From Dehalococcoidia bacterium (GTDB lineage Bacteria > Chloroflexota > Dehalococcoidia > Lucifugimonadales > Lucifugimonadaceae), in contig JASLLE010000005.1 in assembly GCA_030747175.1 (NCBI GenBank), forward strand, positions 1 to 64,000: DNA of 64,000 bases. The letters run 5' to 3'. Positions within the stretch are counted from its first letter, which is position 1. Each line of letters starts with the position of its first letter. Below are positions 27,554 through 35,477 of the stretch, in pieces. A model generated the notes under the pieces. The model did no database searches. It was not told the origin of the DNA and saw only the letters and a list, made by a program, of their open reading frames with translations. The translations under genes and the position numbers were made by a program.

Positions 27554-27575
27554 GTCCTGAGGTTCTCGAAGGACC
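27554..27575. repeat. Dispersed short repeat, family B, copy 3
   Basis: GTCCTGAGGTTCTCGAAGGACC is the most complete palindromic form of the family. A partial second copy (ATCCTGAGGTACTCG, 27537-27551) precedes it. It lies between the methyltransferase and the convergent molybdopterin subunit gene. Confidence 0.65.
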
Positions 27576-27601
27576 GGCGGCAAGGGTGAGTGCGCGTGCA
27601 C

Positions 27602-27645
27602 GGGGCCGATCACCATCGGCCCCGGGGCGGACAGTCAGCCGCCCC
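27602..27645. terminator. Two adjacent GC-rich hairpins between convergent genes
   Basis: GGGGCCGAT (27602-27610) pairs with ATCGGCCCC (27615-27623), and GGGGCGG (27624-27630) pairs with CCGCCCC (27639-27645). They lie just past the stop of the molybdopterin subunit gene. There is no T tract, so factor-independent termination is only possible, not shown. Confidence 0.5.
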
Positions 27646-27658
27646 ATACAACCAGGCC

Positions 27659-29953
27659 TTAGTCCCCGGCTGCCTCTGAACCACCGTTCGTGGTGTCCTG
27701 CATCGCCCAGAACACGCGTTCCGGGCTCAACGGTAGCTGCGTCATACGGGCGCCGATGGCGTCGCTGATGGCGTTCGAGATCGCTCCTGCGGGCGGCACG
27801 ATCGGCGGTTCGCCGACACCCCGGACCCCGTAGGGGCCCTCGTCTGCCGGGATTTCGATGAGCACGCAGTCGATACGCGGCAGGTCGAGCGCCGTCGGCA
27901 TCCGGTAGTCGAGCAGGCTGGCGTTCTGGAGCACACCCGCGTCGTCGTACACGTACTCCTCGTTCATCGCCCAGCCGATACCCTGGACGGCGCCGCCCTG
28001 GATCTGGCCCTCGACGGCGTCAGGGTTGACCGCCTTTCCGACGTCCTGGAACGCCGTGAAGCGTGTCAGAGTTGCCTTGCCGGTGTCAGGGTCCACGTCG
28101 ACATCTGCGATGTCCAGCGCGTATCCATTGGCGGCCCGCATGTTGGGGTTGTTTGATGCGGAAGCAACGATGTCATTTCCGCTTGAGACGGCTTCTTTTG
28201 CCGCTTCACGGAACGACATCGGGTTGTCCTGCACATCGCGGGCGGCGAACTGGCCGTTCGAGAAATCGACGAACTCGGGGGTGACGCCGAGCTTTGAGGC
28301 GATTCGTTCCTTGATCTGCCCCACGATGTCCTGCGAGGCGTCGTAAATGGCGGAGGCCATCGATCGCGTTACCCGGCTCCCTCCAGCGGTGCCGGAGTAC
28401 GGAATGCTGCTGGTGTCGCCGGTCGTGATGTGGACCTCTGACGGGTCAAGCCCCAGCGTTTCCGCCGCGAGCTGCACGAACCCGGTGCGTGTGGATGAAA
28501 GGTCCATCGTTCCGACGATGAGTGCAATGGTCCCGTCCGGGTTGACGATCATGCGGCAGCTTGATACGCCGACGCCGTTGGGCCACCAGCCGATGCCGAT
28601 ACCGCGCCCGGCGTTTTCGCCCTTGAGCGGCGCCGTGTATGCGGGGTGGGCTTTCGCCGCCAGCAGCATCTCCTCGATGCCGATGGTGGTGAACTCCGTG
28701 TCGTTCATATTCTGGTCGCCCGTTTTTGAGATGTTGGCGAGCCGGAAGTCGATCGGGTCCATCCCGAGCTTCTTCGCCATCTCGTCCACGGCGGACTCAG
28801 CGGCGTAGGAGCCCACGGTCGCGCCCGGAGCGCGGTACGCGGCCACGCGCGGCGTGTTCGTGACCACGTCGTATCCATCGATGCGGGCGGCTTCCGGCTG
28901 GTAAGGGGCGAAAGCGCAGAGGCAGCCAATCCCGACGGGCGCGCCCGGGAAGGCTCCTGCGCCGAATACGAACCGGGCCTGGACCGCCTTCATCTTCCCG
29001 TCGTTCGTTGCGCCCATCTTGACGGTGACCGTTGCGGCCGCGCCCGGGCCTGTGGCCGTCAGCACCTCGGTCCTGTTCAGCACGATCTGGACCGGTTTGC
29101 CGGATTTTTTGGAGAGGATGATGCAGAGCGGTGAGATCCGCGTCTGCGCCTTGGCGCCGAATGCTCCGCCGACCTCGGTTCCTCGTACAAGTACGTTGCC
29201 CTGCTCCAGCTCAAGCAGGCTGCAAAGCTGGTTTCGGTGGTCGAAGATGCCCTGGGTGTCGGCCCAGACCTCGATGGTGTCATCGGGGTGATACCAGGCG
29301 GTCTCGGCCTCCGGCTCTATGTAGCCCTGGTGGACGATGGACGTCTTGTATGTGCGTTCGACGATGTGGTCTGAAGCAGCGAACCCGGCCTCGACGTCGC
29401 CACGGCCAAGTTCCACATGGAGAGCGACGTTGGATGGGGTGTCTGCCTCGCCGCCGATCGAGCTCGTGATCATGTCGTCGTGCAGCAACGGCGCTCCCGG
29501 GGCCATTGCCTCTACCGGGTCCTGTACAGGGGCGAGGATTTCATAATCGACCTTGATGAGTTTTGTCGCCTCTTCTGCGATCTCGGCCGTTCGGGCCGCG
29601 ACCGCTGCGACGGGGTGTCCCTGGAACAGGGCTTTGCCGCGTGCGATCACCAGTTCGGAGAGGTAGCGGAGCGAGATGTCCACTTCGCCCGTGCCGGCGG
29701 AGCCGCCCGCATCGATAGTCGGGAAGTCGCTTCCCGTGACTACCGCTTCCACGCCGGGGTGCGCTTCTGCGGCGGATGTGTCTATGGACTTGATGTTGGC
29801 GTGGGCGTGCGGGCTACGAAGGATTCGGCCCTGCAGCAGGCCGGGCAGGTTTATATCCGCGCCGAACTCGGCGGTGCCGGTGACCTTGGGAAGGGCGTCC
29901 ACCTTGGGAAGCCGATCTCCAGATAGGTTGATCTGTTCTGCGGTCCCGACCAT
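27659..29953 (-). CDS. Xanthine dehydrogenase-family molybdopterin-binding large subunit
   Basis: This 764-residue protein is the Mo-cofactor subunit of a xanthine oxidase-family hydroxylase (CoxL/XdhA/aldehyde oxidase group). The N-terminal domain has K-V-D-A-L-P-K-V-T-G-T-A-E-F and R-I-L-R-S-P-H-A-H-A. The Mo domains contain G-G-A-F-G-A-K, A-Y-R-A-P-G-A and the catalytic Glu in G-V-R-G-V-G-E-P-P near the C-terminus. It lacks the A-Y-R-C-S-F-R loop of true CO dehydrogenase, so CO oxidation is unlikely. The usual FAD and [2Fe-2S] subunits are not adjacent, so they must come from elsewhere or the gene is an orphan. The substrate is unknown. Confidence 0.92.
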   Translation of the reverse strand: MVGTAEQINLSGDRLPKVDALPKVTGTAEFGADINLPGLLQGRILRSPHAHANIKSIDTSAAEAHPGVEAVVTGSDFPTIDAGGSAGTGEVDISLRYLSELVIARGKALFQGHPVAAVAARTAEIAEEATKLIKVDYEILAPVQDPVEAMAPGAPLLHDDMITSSIGGEADTPSNVALHVELGRGDVEAGFAASDHIVERTYKTSIVHQGYIEPEAETAWYHPDDTIEVWADTQGIFDHRNQLCSLLELEQGNVLVRGTEVGGAFGAKAQTRISPLCIILSKKSGKPVQIVLNRTEVLTATGPGAAATVTVKMGATNDGKMKAVQARFVFGAGAFPGAPVGIGCLCAFAPYQPEAARIDGYDVVTNTPRVAAYRAPGATVGSYAAESAVDEMAKKLGMDPIDFRLANISKTGDQNMNDTEFTTIGIEEMLLAAKAHPAYTAPLKGENAGRGIGIGWWPNGVGVSSCRMIVNPDGTIALIVGTMDLSSTRTGFVQLAAETLGLDPSEVHITTGDTSSIPYSGTAGGSRVTRSMASAIYDASQDIVGQIKERIASKLGVTPEFVDFSNGQFAARDVQDNPMSFREAAKEAVSSGNDIVASASNNPNMRAANGYALDIADVDVDPDTGKATLTRFTAFQDVGKAVNPDAVEGQIQGGAVQGIGWAMNEEYVYDDAGVLQNASLLDYRMPTALDLPRIDCVLIEIPADEGPYGVRGVGEPPIVPPAGAISNAISDAIGARMTQLPLSPERVFWAMQDTTNGGSEAAGD

Positions 29954-30415
29954 GTATCGACCTCGAAATGTGTGATTTAGGTGTGCTTTTCTGGCTCCGC
30001 GATCGGCGTGACGGCCGCGCGCAGATGAGGGATGGTAGCAGAGGGCGCTACGTATGGGTGAGCGGGCGCGGACAGGCCCCGATTTCGGTTCCGGCGTGAT
30101 TTGGTGTGCATAATCGTATGTGGCGAACGGTTTATACGTACGTCCGCAGGGACGTAAGTGGTATCATTCGGCAAAGCCGAGAGCACATCTGGAGATGAGG
30201 TCATCTTCCGGTGCGGTGTGCTGCTCTGCGTCGGCGAAAAACGACGGAGTGGCGTAAGCCAGTAGTTTTCCGGTGCCCTCCGCCTCCAGTTCCGGCGTCA
30301 AATCAGTGCGCACCCCGGCGGTCCCGGCAATGGCGGAGATCCGACGCCGACTCCGGGCCCAGAGCCGACTCCGACTCCTGCTCCGATCAACCCTACGTCC
30401 CGCTTTGATCGCCCG
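29954..30415. other. Spacer with a palindrome and the untranslated upstream part of the protease frame
   Basis: TACGTCC (30139-30145) and GGACGTA (30150-30156) form a 7-bp inverted repeat near the middle. From 30266 onward the protease frame is open and encodes a Pro/Thr linker (P-T-P-T-P-G-P-E-P-T-P-T-P) typical of the region before such protease domains. No ATG, GTG or TTG occurs in frame before 30416, and a TAG lies at 30263-30265. I see no other gene. Confidence 0.6.
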
Positions 30416-31060
30416 GTGCCGATCGGCGTGTCCACGGGGCATCCCGCGATTACGGCCGGAACGTTCGGCGCCCGCGTGACCGACGGGACAAACGTTTACG
30501 CCCTGTCGAACAACCACGTATACGCAGATGAAAACAACGCCACGATCGGCGATGCCGTAATACAGCCGGGCTCGCTTGACGGCGGTGTCAGCCCCGCCGA
30601 CGACATCGGCACGCTGAGCGCATATGTCCCGATAGCGTTTGACGGCTCGGATAACGTGGTGGACGCGGCCATTGCGTTGTCGTCAATCGCGCAACTGGGC
30701 AACTCGACGCAGTCTGATGGCTACGGCACGCCGGGTAGCGCTACCGTGACCGCATCGTCCGGGATGAAGGTCCAGAAGTACGGTCGAACAACCGGCCTCA
30801 CCAATGGCAGGATCTGGGCCACCAACGCAATTGTGAACGTGGGCTACGATTCGGGGGTCGCTCGGTTCGTTAACCAGATCGTGATCCGCGGTGGTGGTTT
30901 CAGCGCCGGTGGCGACTCGGGATCACTCGTCGTGGTTAAGGGTGGCCAGGATGACCTCAAGCCGGTCGGTCTGCTTTTCGCGGGCAGTGGAAACGCCACG
31001 ATCTTGAACCCGATCGACGCTGTGCTCAACGGCTTTGGTGTAACCGTCGACGGGAACTAG
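30416..31060 (+). CDS. Trypsin-fold serine protease domain protein, apparently 5'-truncated
   Basis: This 214-residue frame starting at GTG has a chymotrypsin-like triad: His34 in L-S-N-N-H-V-Y-A, Asp in N-V-V-D-A-A-I-A and Ser in G-G-D-S-G-S-L-V-V. The beginning, P-V-P-I-G-V-S-T-G-H-P, is the start of a recognisable protease domain that normally follows a proline-rich linker. That linker is present upstream in frame but has no start codon, so the N-terminal domain is missing, and the gene may be translated as a bare domain or be a decayed remnant. There is no signal peptide. A strong terminator follows. The stand-alone ORF at 31161 looks like the kind of N-terminal domain that is absent here. 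Confidence 0.65.
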   Translation: MPIGVSTGHPAITAGTFGARVTDGTNVYALSNNHVYADENNATIGDAVIQPGSLDGGVSPADDIGTLSAYVPIAFDGSDNVVDAAIALSSIAQLGNSTQSDGYGTPGSATVTASSGMKVQKYGRTTGLTNGRIWATNAIVNVGYDSGVARFVNQIVIRGGGFSAGGDSGSLVVVKGGQDDLKPVGLLFAGSGNATILNPIDAVLNGFGVTVDGN

Positions 31061-31091
31061 GACCCGAACGACCACCGAGTGGGATACGTAA

Positions 31092-31128
31092 AGAGAGGCG
31101 GGCGCGCAAGCTTCCGCCTCTCTTTTTT
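31092..31128 (+). terminator. Intrinsic terminator after the protease gene
   Basis: AGAGAGGCGG (31092-31101) pairs with CCGCCTCTCT (31114-31123) across a 12-nt loop and is followed by a run of Ts ending at 31128. This is a classic rho-independent terminator. Confidence 0.92.
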
Positions 31129-31160
31129 CACCGGCCCGACCGCGAACGTGAAGATGGCTG

Positions 31161-31388
31161 ATGCCTGAGTTACCTATCACCGAGGTGTTTGCTGCCAACC
31201 AGGCATCGCTCATGGAACTGCGCGGCGTCGTCGGCGTCGGGATCGGTGAACTGGACGGGCGGGCCTGCATACGCGTGATGGTTGAGAACGCGACCCCGGC
31301 CGTTGTGTCCGGGATTCCGGATCGACTTGGCGGCTATCCCGTCATTGCCGACGAAATTGGCGAGATCAGGGCTCTCGATGCCGAGTAA
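31161..31388 (+). CDS. Small stand-alone domain protein, relative of protease N-terminal domains
   Basis: This 75-residue protein contains E-L-R-G-V-V-G-V-G-I-G and I-R-V-M-V-E-N, then I-P-D-R-L-G-G-Y-P-V and E-I-G-E-I-R-A-L. This compact alpha/beta pattern looks to me like the domain that precedes the Pro-rich linker and trypsin-like domain in related bacterial proteins, although I cannot search to confirm. It ends at the A-L where the linker would begin. It follows the truncated protease gene by 100 bp but is separated from it by a terminator, so it is probably transcribed on its own. Function unknown. Confidence 0.65.
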   Translation: MPELPITEVFAANQASLMELRGVVGVGIGELDGRACIRVMVENATPAVVSGIPDRLGGYPVIADEIGEIRALDAE

Positions 31389-31421
31389 TCCGGGAAACTG
31401 GTTCGGCATCGGTGATTTCGC

Positions 31422-32501
31422 CTAATTCAACGCTTCCAGCTTTTCGCTGGCGGCCGTCGCCGTCTCCAGCCCGGCGGGTGTCCCGGCGGAACGGCCAAGA
31501 TTGAGGGCCTCCTGGAGCGAATCCCTGGCCTGATCGGGATTTCCGGACGCTACCTCGAGATCGGATCGGCTCAAGGCCGCCTGAGCGGCGAGGACGATGC
31601 CGTTCGCCGTGCGGGAGCGTTGGCCCATCTCTACGGACTCGTCCCAAGCAGCTGCGGCCTCCGTGTGGCGTTCCTCGTCGACCAGCAAGACGCCGAGGTT
31701 GTAAGAGCAGACTGCGGCGATCACAAGGGAGTCAGGCGATGCCGCTTCCTTTCCGAGTGTGGCTGCGTCCCGGTAAGCGGCTTCCAGCCCGGGATCCCCC
31801 TGGTCGGCGAGGCTGGTCGCCAGCCCGTACGCAGCAACGGCGGCCCGTTCAAGCGCGCGCGGTGACCCAGACGCCGCCCCGAACGCCATCGCCTCTCGCC
31901 ATGCTTCGCCGGCCTCCGTGTGACGATCACGCCTGACCAGATGGACGCCGAGCGCCTGCGCTGCACGCGCCGCTGTTTCCAATCCCCTGTCGCCGGCGGC
32001 ACGACCGAGATCCACGGCGTCACGCCAGGCGGTTTCAGCGTCTTCCGGGCTTCCCACCTCGACCAGCAACGCCGCCAGGTTGTGGGACGCACGGGCCGCC
32101 CAGACGACTCCCCTCTCGGTTTCTGAGGATCGTCCAAGCTCGATGGATTGCCGCCACGACTTTTCCGATTCTGCGTTTCGTCCGCCATCGGCGTGGAGCA
32201 CGCCGAGGTTGTGGGCGGCACGGGCCGCCCACGCGAGACCCTCGCCGGGGCCGGACTTCTCTCCGAGAGCGATGGCGTCTCGACATGCCGCTGCGGCCTC
32301 GCCAAATCTGCCTGTGTAGCGGAGTACCACTCCCAGGCCGGACGCTGCTGCCGCCGCCCACGCGAGGGATTCTGTTTCTTCTACAGCCCGGCCAAGCTCG
32401 ACCGCTTCCCGGAACGCTTTTTCCGCTTGAGAGTCGTTGCCGCGGCGGCGCAGATCTTCCGCTCTCCTGTACTCACGGCGAACCGCTTCGGCGTCCGTCA
32501 T
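31422..32501 (-). CDS. TPR-repeat protein
   Basis: This 359-residue, all-helical protein is built from about seven repeats of ~48 residues. Each contains a TPR-like W-R-E/D-A-V-x-L-G-x-x-x segment followed by A-A-x-A-A-x-x-L-G-V-L-L. The period is longer than the canonical 34 residues because each unit carries an extra Ala-rich helix. It has no catalytic residues, signal peptide or membrane segment; a cytosolic scaffold role is inferred from the repeat type. The ATG at 32501 has no clear Shine-Dalgarno. The gene lies downstream of a membrane-protein gene on the same strand, 46 bp away. Confidence 0.82.
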   Translation of the reverse strand: MTDAEAVRREYRRAEDLRRRGNDSQAEKAFREAVELGRAVEETESLAWAAAAASGLGVVLRYTGRFGEAAAACRDAIALGEKSGPGEGLAWAARAAHNLGVLHADGGRNAESEKSWRQSIELGRSSETERGVVWAARASHNLAALLVEVGSPEDAETAWRDAVDLGRAAGDRGLETAARAAQALGVHLVRRDRHTEAGEAWREAMAFGAASGSPRALERAAVAAYGLATSLADQGDPGLEAAYRDAATLGKEAASPDSLVIAAVCSYNLGVLLVDEERHTEAAAAWDESVEMGQRSRTANGIVLAAQAALSRSDLEVASGNPDQARDSLQEALNLGRSAGTPAGLETATAASEKLEALN

Positions 32502-32547
32502 CGGTCCCGGCCCGGGTATGCGGGCGAGGAAAGGTTACTCAGTGCAC

Positions 32548-33096
32548 TCATATCCATCCGGTGAGGAAATTCCACCAGTCAGCGACCACCTCGGTCGCCA
32601 CGTAATTGTCGAGCCACTGCGCTCCGTGGAGCGAGTACTCCTGGAACATTTTCAGGGCCAGCAGCACAAGCAGCCAGCCCGTGAGCCGGTATCGGGTGAG
32701 GTCGTAGTCCGGCCACCAGTGTTGCAGGGCCGCGACGAACACGAACCAGAACTCGAACAGGTTCGGAAAGGCTATCAGGACGCTACGGGAGGATGTGATC
32801 TCGAACGCCACCATGCCGATTATTCGAAACGCGAATAGCCCGACGGCCACGTTCCGTTTCACCCCGACCCACCGGAGCGCCACGTACAGGAAGGCGACCA
32901 TGTAGACGAGGTCAGCCCACTTGTCGAACTCCTGGTATTCGCCAACCCCGCCCAGGTGAATCAGGTTCTTCTGGAACAGGTCCGAGAAGTCCACCAGGAT
33001 GGCGATCAACGCCCCGGCGAACGCCCAGCGCAGTACGGGCAGCGAGCCTGCCACCCGTACCAGGAAGATGATCAGCGCCTCAAGTGTGAACGCCAT
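32548..33096 (-). CDS. Multi-pass membrane protein of unknown function
   Basis: This 182-residue protein has about five hydrophobic segments (near residues 5-35, 62-80, 84-100, 108-125 and 138-155) separated by short loops, one of them aromatic and acidic (L-Q-H-W-W-P-D-Y-D-L). I recognise no motif or family. It is probably co-transcribed with the TPR gene 46 bp downstream. A block of three tandem repeats lies directly upstream. Confidence 0.7.
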   Translation of the reverse strand: MAFTLEALIIFLVRVAGSLPVLRWAFAGALIAILVDFSDLFQKNLIHLGGVGEYQEFDKWADLVYMVAFLYVALRWVGVKRNVAVGLFAFRIIGMVAFEITSSRSVLIAFPNLFEFWFVFVAALQHWWPDYDLTRYRLTGWLLVLLALKMFQEYSLHGAQWLDNYVATEVVADWWNFLTGWI

Positions 33097-33149
33097 GCGG
33101 AACCCCGCCAGGGTGTCTATTTTTGGGTTGGAGGGTGAGTCGCTTATCT

Positions 33150-33265
33150 GTCATCCCGAGTGTAGCCGAGGGACCTTCACCGGGACATCGATTGGGCGGA
33201 GCATACCGATTGAGCGGGAGCGGTCTTCTCCCTCACCCTGACCCTCTCCCGCCGGGAGAGGGGAC
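33150..33265. repeat. REP-like element, family A, tandem copy 1
   Basis: The ~116 bp unit starts with GTCATCCCGAG, includes CCTTCACCGGGACATCGATT and ends with CCCTGACCCTCTCCCG joined to its inverted arm CGGGAGAGGG. Two further copies follow at once, and a complete inverted copy lies at 59361-59488. It is non-coding. Confidence 0.85.
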
Positions 33266-33291
33266 AGATGTCAACCATTTTCGCGGTTTTC

Positions 33292-33420
33292 GTCATCCCG
33301 ATCCTTCCGGTCCCGAAAGGACGAGGAACCTTCACCGGGACATAGATTGGCCGAAGCATACTGATTGAGCGGGAGCGGTCTTCTCCCTCACCCTGACCCT
33401 CTCCCGCCGGGAGAGGGGAC
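33292..33420. repeat. REP-like element, family A, tandem copy 2
   Basis: This is the same unit as copy 1, with the left part replaced by the variant CGATCCTTCCGGTCCCGAAA. The middle and right parts (from CTTCACCGGGACATAGATTG to GGGAGAGGGGAC) are nearly identical to copy 1. The left variant is the one found inverted at 59443-59488. Confidence 0.85.
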
Positions 33421-33432
33421 TATGCGACGAAC

Positions 33433-33542
33433 GTCATCCCGAGTGCAGTCGAGGGGCCTTCACCGGGACATCGATTGGGCGAAGCATACTGATACAGCAG
33501 GAGCAGTCTTCTCCCTCACCCTGACCCTCTCCCGCTGGGAGC
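33433..33542. repeat. REP-like element, family A, tandem copy 3
   Basis: This copy is slightly diverged (GATACAGCAGGAGCAGTCTT in the centre), and its right inverted arm is degraded (CTCTCCCGCTGGGAGCC). Together the three copies fill most of the 33097-33620 spacer between two minus-strand genes. I see no gene there. Confidence 0.8.
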
Positions 33543-33570
33543 CGAAAACCCTCAGAAGGCTGACGTCAGT

Positions 33571-33592
33571 GCCCTGAGGCTCTCGAAGGGCC
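33571..33592. repeat. Dispersed short repeat, family B, copy 4
   Basis: GCCCTGAGGCTCTCGAAGGGCC is a family B variant in which compensating changes in both arms (GCCC/GGGC in place of GTCC/GGAC) keep the pairing. That hints that the palindrome is selected as a structure. It sits next to the family A block. Confidence 0.65.
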
Positions 33593-33620
33593 GGGTTCTC
33601 CAGTTATACGAGACTCCGGG

Positions 33621-35237
33621 CTAGGCCCGCCTTTTCCTCCATCGCCACCAGCCGAAGCCGAATACGACGACGATGGGAATCCAGACCGGGCTCAACGCCG
33701 CCGTCCATATCAATCCCCGGACGCCGTAGACGCCGACCGCCGAGAGGGCCTGTACGCTGTCCTTGAAAGTGTCTCCGATGTCCCAGTCCGCGATCACCCA
33801 GCCCTCGGCCTCCTCGACCCGGACACCCACCGAGCTGCGGCCTTCGACCTCGCCCACGTCAGCGGTTCCGGAGATCACGAGCGTCGCCGTGTAGGGAACT
33901 GGCCGGTTGTTGACGTATGTGTGAGTGGCCTCGGCTACGGTTACGCCCGGTTCGAGCGTGCCTTCGGCCGTAGGTGAGCCATCGCCGAACTCCCACCGGT
34001 ACGTGAGGTCATCCAACCCCTCTGGCCGGGTGAAGGTGCCGGCGAAACCCACGCGCTTTCCTGCATCTACGGTGACGAACTCTCCGGCGAAGACGTCAAG
34101 TACCGGGATCTCGCTGACCGTGGCCACCAGGGTGTCTTCGCCTTCCGCCGCGCCGGCGTCGCCGAAGCCTTTGATCTCTACCGTCACGACAAATGGCGAG
34201 TTCTTCTCGGACTCGTAGAAATGGGTTACCGCTGATGTGATGCGCTGGCCTTCGATCAGTGTGGCTGCTGTTCGGTAGACGTTGGCCTGCCCGTAACCGT
34301 CCCCGAAATCCCACTCGATCTCGAAATCTTCGATCCCCTCCGGCGGGTTGAGCGTCGCCGTGAACGTCACCGGCTGGCCCACGGCCACCGCCCGGTCGCT
34401 TCCTGCGTTGACAGGCATCTCGATCGGTTCTGCATTGAGTGAAACGTTGACCAGTGAGAACGCTGAGGTCTGGGCGAGCAGATTCAGGCGCCCTTCCATG
34501 CTCTCGATGTCTTCCCGTACAACCGCGAGCGCCGTCTGGACCTCGAGCGTGTTGCTGACCGTCCGGGCCTTGCCCAGCAGTTCGACCAGGGCGTCCTCGC
34601 TGGCCTTCTGGCTGCGGATCCGCGCTTCGAGGTCGGTAAACTCGTCCGTCACGTCCTCCGCCGTAGAGTTCTCTGATTCCACTTCCACGGTCAGTTCGCG
34701 CACTTCGTCGAGCGCCGCCTCAAGTCCTTCGGCGGGGACTCTGAACGAGATGAATGCCGTGTGCCGGCCGTCGCGTCTCGACGAGACGACCCAGCCTCCC
34801 GAGGTTGTGGCGAGTTCCGCGATGTCGTCCACAGCAGTATTGACATCCTGAACGATGAGCGTCATGTCGACGGTGCGGACTATGATCCGATCAAGAGCCG
34901 CAATCGCCTGCACCTGTCCATCCAGGCTGTTGGCGACAGTGCCCGCTGCATCCTGATCAAAATCAGCATCAAACGAGTCGCCCCGGCTTGCCGAGCCCGA
35001 TGCGGGCCCGGCGCTCGGGAAATCCGGGGTTGGCGCTGAATCGAGTGCGCCCGCGTCCGCCGGGGACTCGGGCCAGAACGCGTCGTCGCTCTTATCAAAA
35101 TCCCGGGAACTCCCGGCATCCCCGCCGCTGGCAGAGGTAAATGAGCTTTCGCCTGATGAATCGCCGCCGCATCCCACGATTACCGCCGCGAGCAGCATCA
35201 AAAAGAGTACGAGAGTAAATGCGCGCACTCGTGCCAT
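33621..35237 (-). CDS. DUF4349/PKD-domain lipoprotein with C-terminal membrane anchor
   Basis: This 538-residue protein starts at the ATG at 35237, with GAGGTGA just upstream. It has a signal peptide ending in a lipobox (V-I-V-G-C), a Ser/Asp-rich linker and a DUF4349 domain at about residues 110-250 (R-T-V-D-M-T-L-I-V-Q-D, F-R-V-P-A-E-G, V-T-D-E-F-T-D-L-E-A-R-I). Two PKD-like beta domains follow, each with W-D-F-G-D-G or W-E-F-G-D-G. It ends with a transmembrane helix and the basic tail W-R-W-R-K-R-R. It probably sits on the outer face of the membrane; its partner is unknown. DUF4349 proteins usually carry the same C-terminal helix, but the PKD insertions are less usual. Confidence 0.85.
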   Translation of the reverse strand: MARVRAFTLVLFLMLLAAVIVGCGGDSSGESSFTSASGGDAGSSRDFDKSDDAFWPESPADAGALDSAPTPDFPSAGPASGSASRGDSFDADFDQDAAGTVANSLDGQVQAIAALDRIIVRTVDMTLIVQDVNTAVDDIAELATTSGGWVVSSRRDGRHTAFISFRVPAEGLEAALDEVRELTVEVESENSTAEDVTDEFTDLEARIRSQKASEDALVELLGKARTVSNTLEVQTALAVVREDIESMEGRLNLLAQTSAFSLVNVSLNAEPIEMPVNAGSDRAVAVGQPVTFTATLNPPEGIEDFEIEWDFGDGYGQANVYRTAATLIEGQRITSAVTHFYESEKNSPFVVTVEIKGFGDAGAAEGEDTLVATVSEIPVLDVFAGEFVTVDAGKRVGFAGTFTRPEGLDDLTYRWEFGDGSPTAEGTLEPGVTVAEATHTYVNNRPVPYTATLVISGTADVGEVEGRSSVGVRVEEAEGWVIADWDIGDTFKDSVQALSAVGVYGVRGLIWTAALSPVWIPIVVVFGFGWWRWRKRRA

Positions 35238-35477
35238 GATCGTCACCTCGTCATTGTCGTGTGGTGGATGTTCGGGACTGTCTGGTGCGGACAACGAGAT
35301 GCGGGTGATTCTAGCCAACCCCCGTCCGTCGCCCCTGCAGGTATAGACGCCGTTTCGCGTGAGAATGTTCCCGCCGCGTCGGGAAGCGGCGTTACAATCC
35401 GGCAGCGCGGCCTCCCGCTGGGACAGGATTGGCCGGGCGCTAGATAGAGAACATCCGAATCGGAGATCACTGCGCGT

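Noticed and set aside
27659-29953. Calling the molybdopterin subunit a CO dehydrogenase (coxL)
   Set aside because: The A-Y-R-C-S-F-R active-site loop of form I CoxL is absent; the loop reads A-Y-R-A-P-G-A.
30164-30517. Minus-strand frame of 117 codons upstream of and into the protease gene
   Set aside because: It has a short T-D-L-T-P-E-L-E-A-E-G stretch that looks protein-like, but the rest is basic and low-complexity and it overlaps the protease domain antisense.
33150-33542. CRISPR array
   Set aside because: Three long units with variable left halves, no short uniform repeats separated by unique spacers, and no cas gene in the window.
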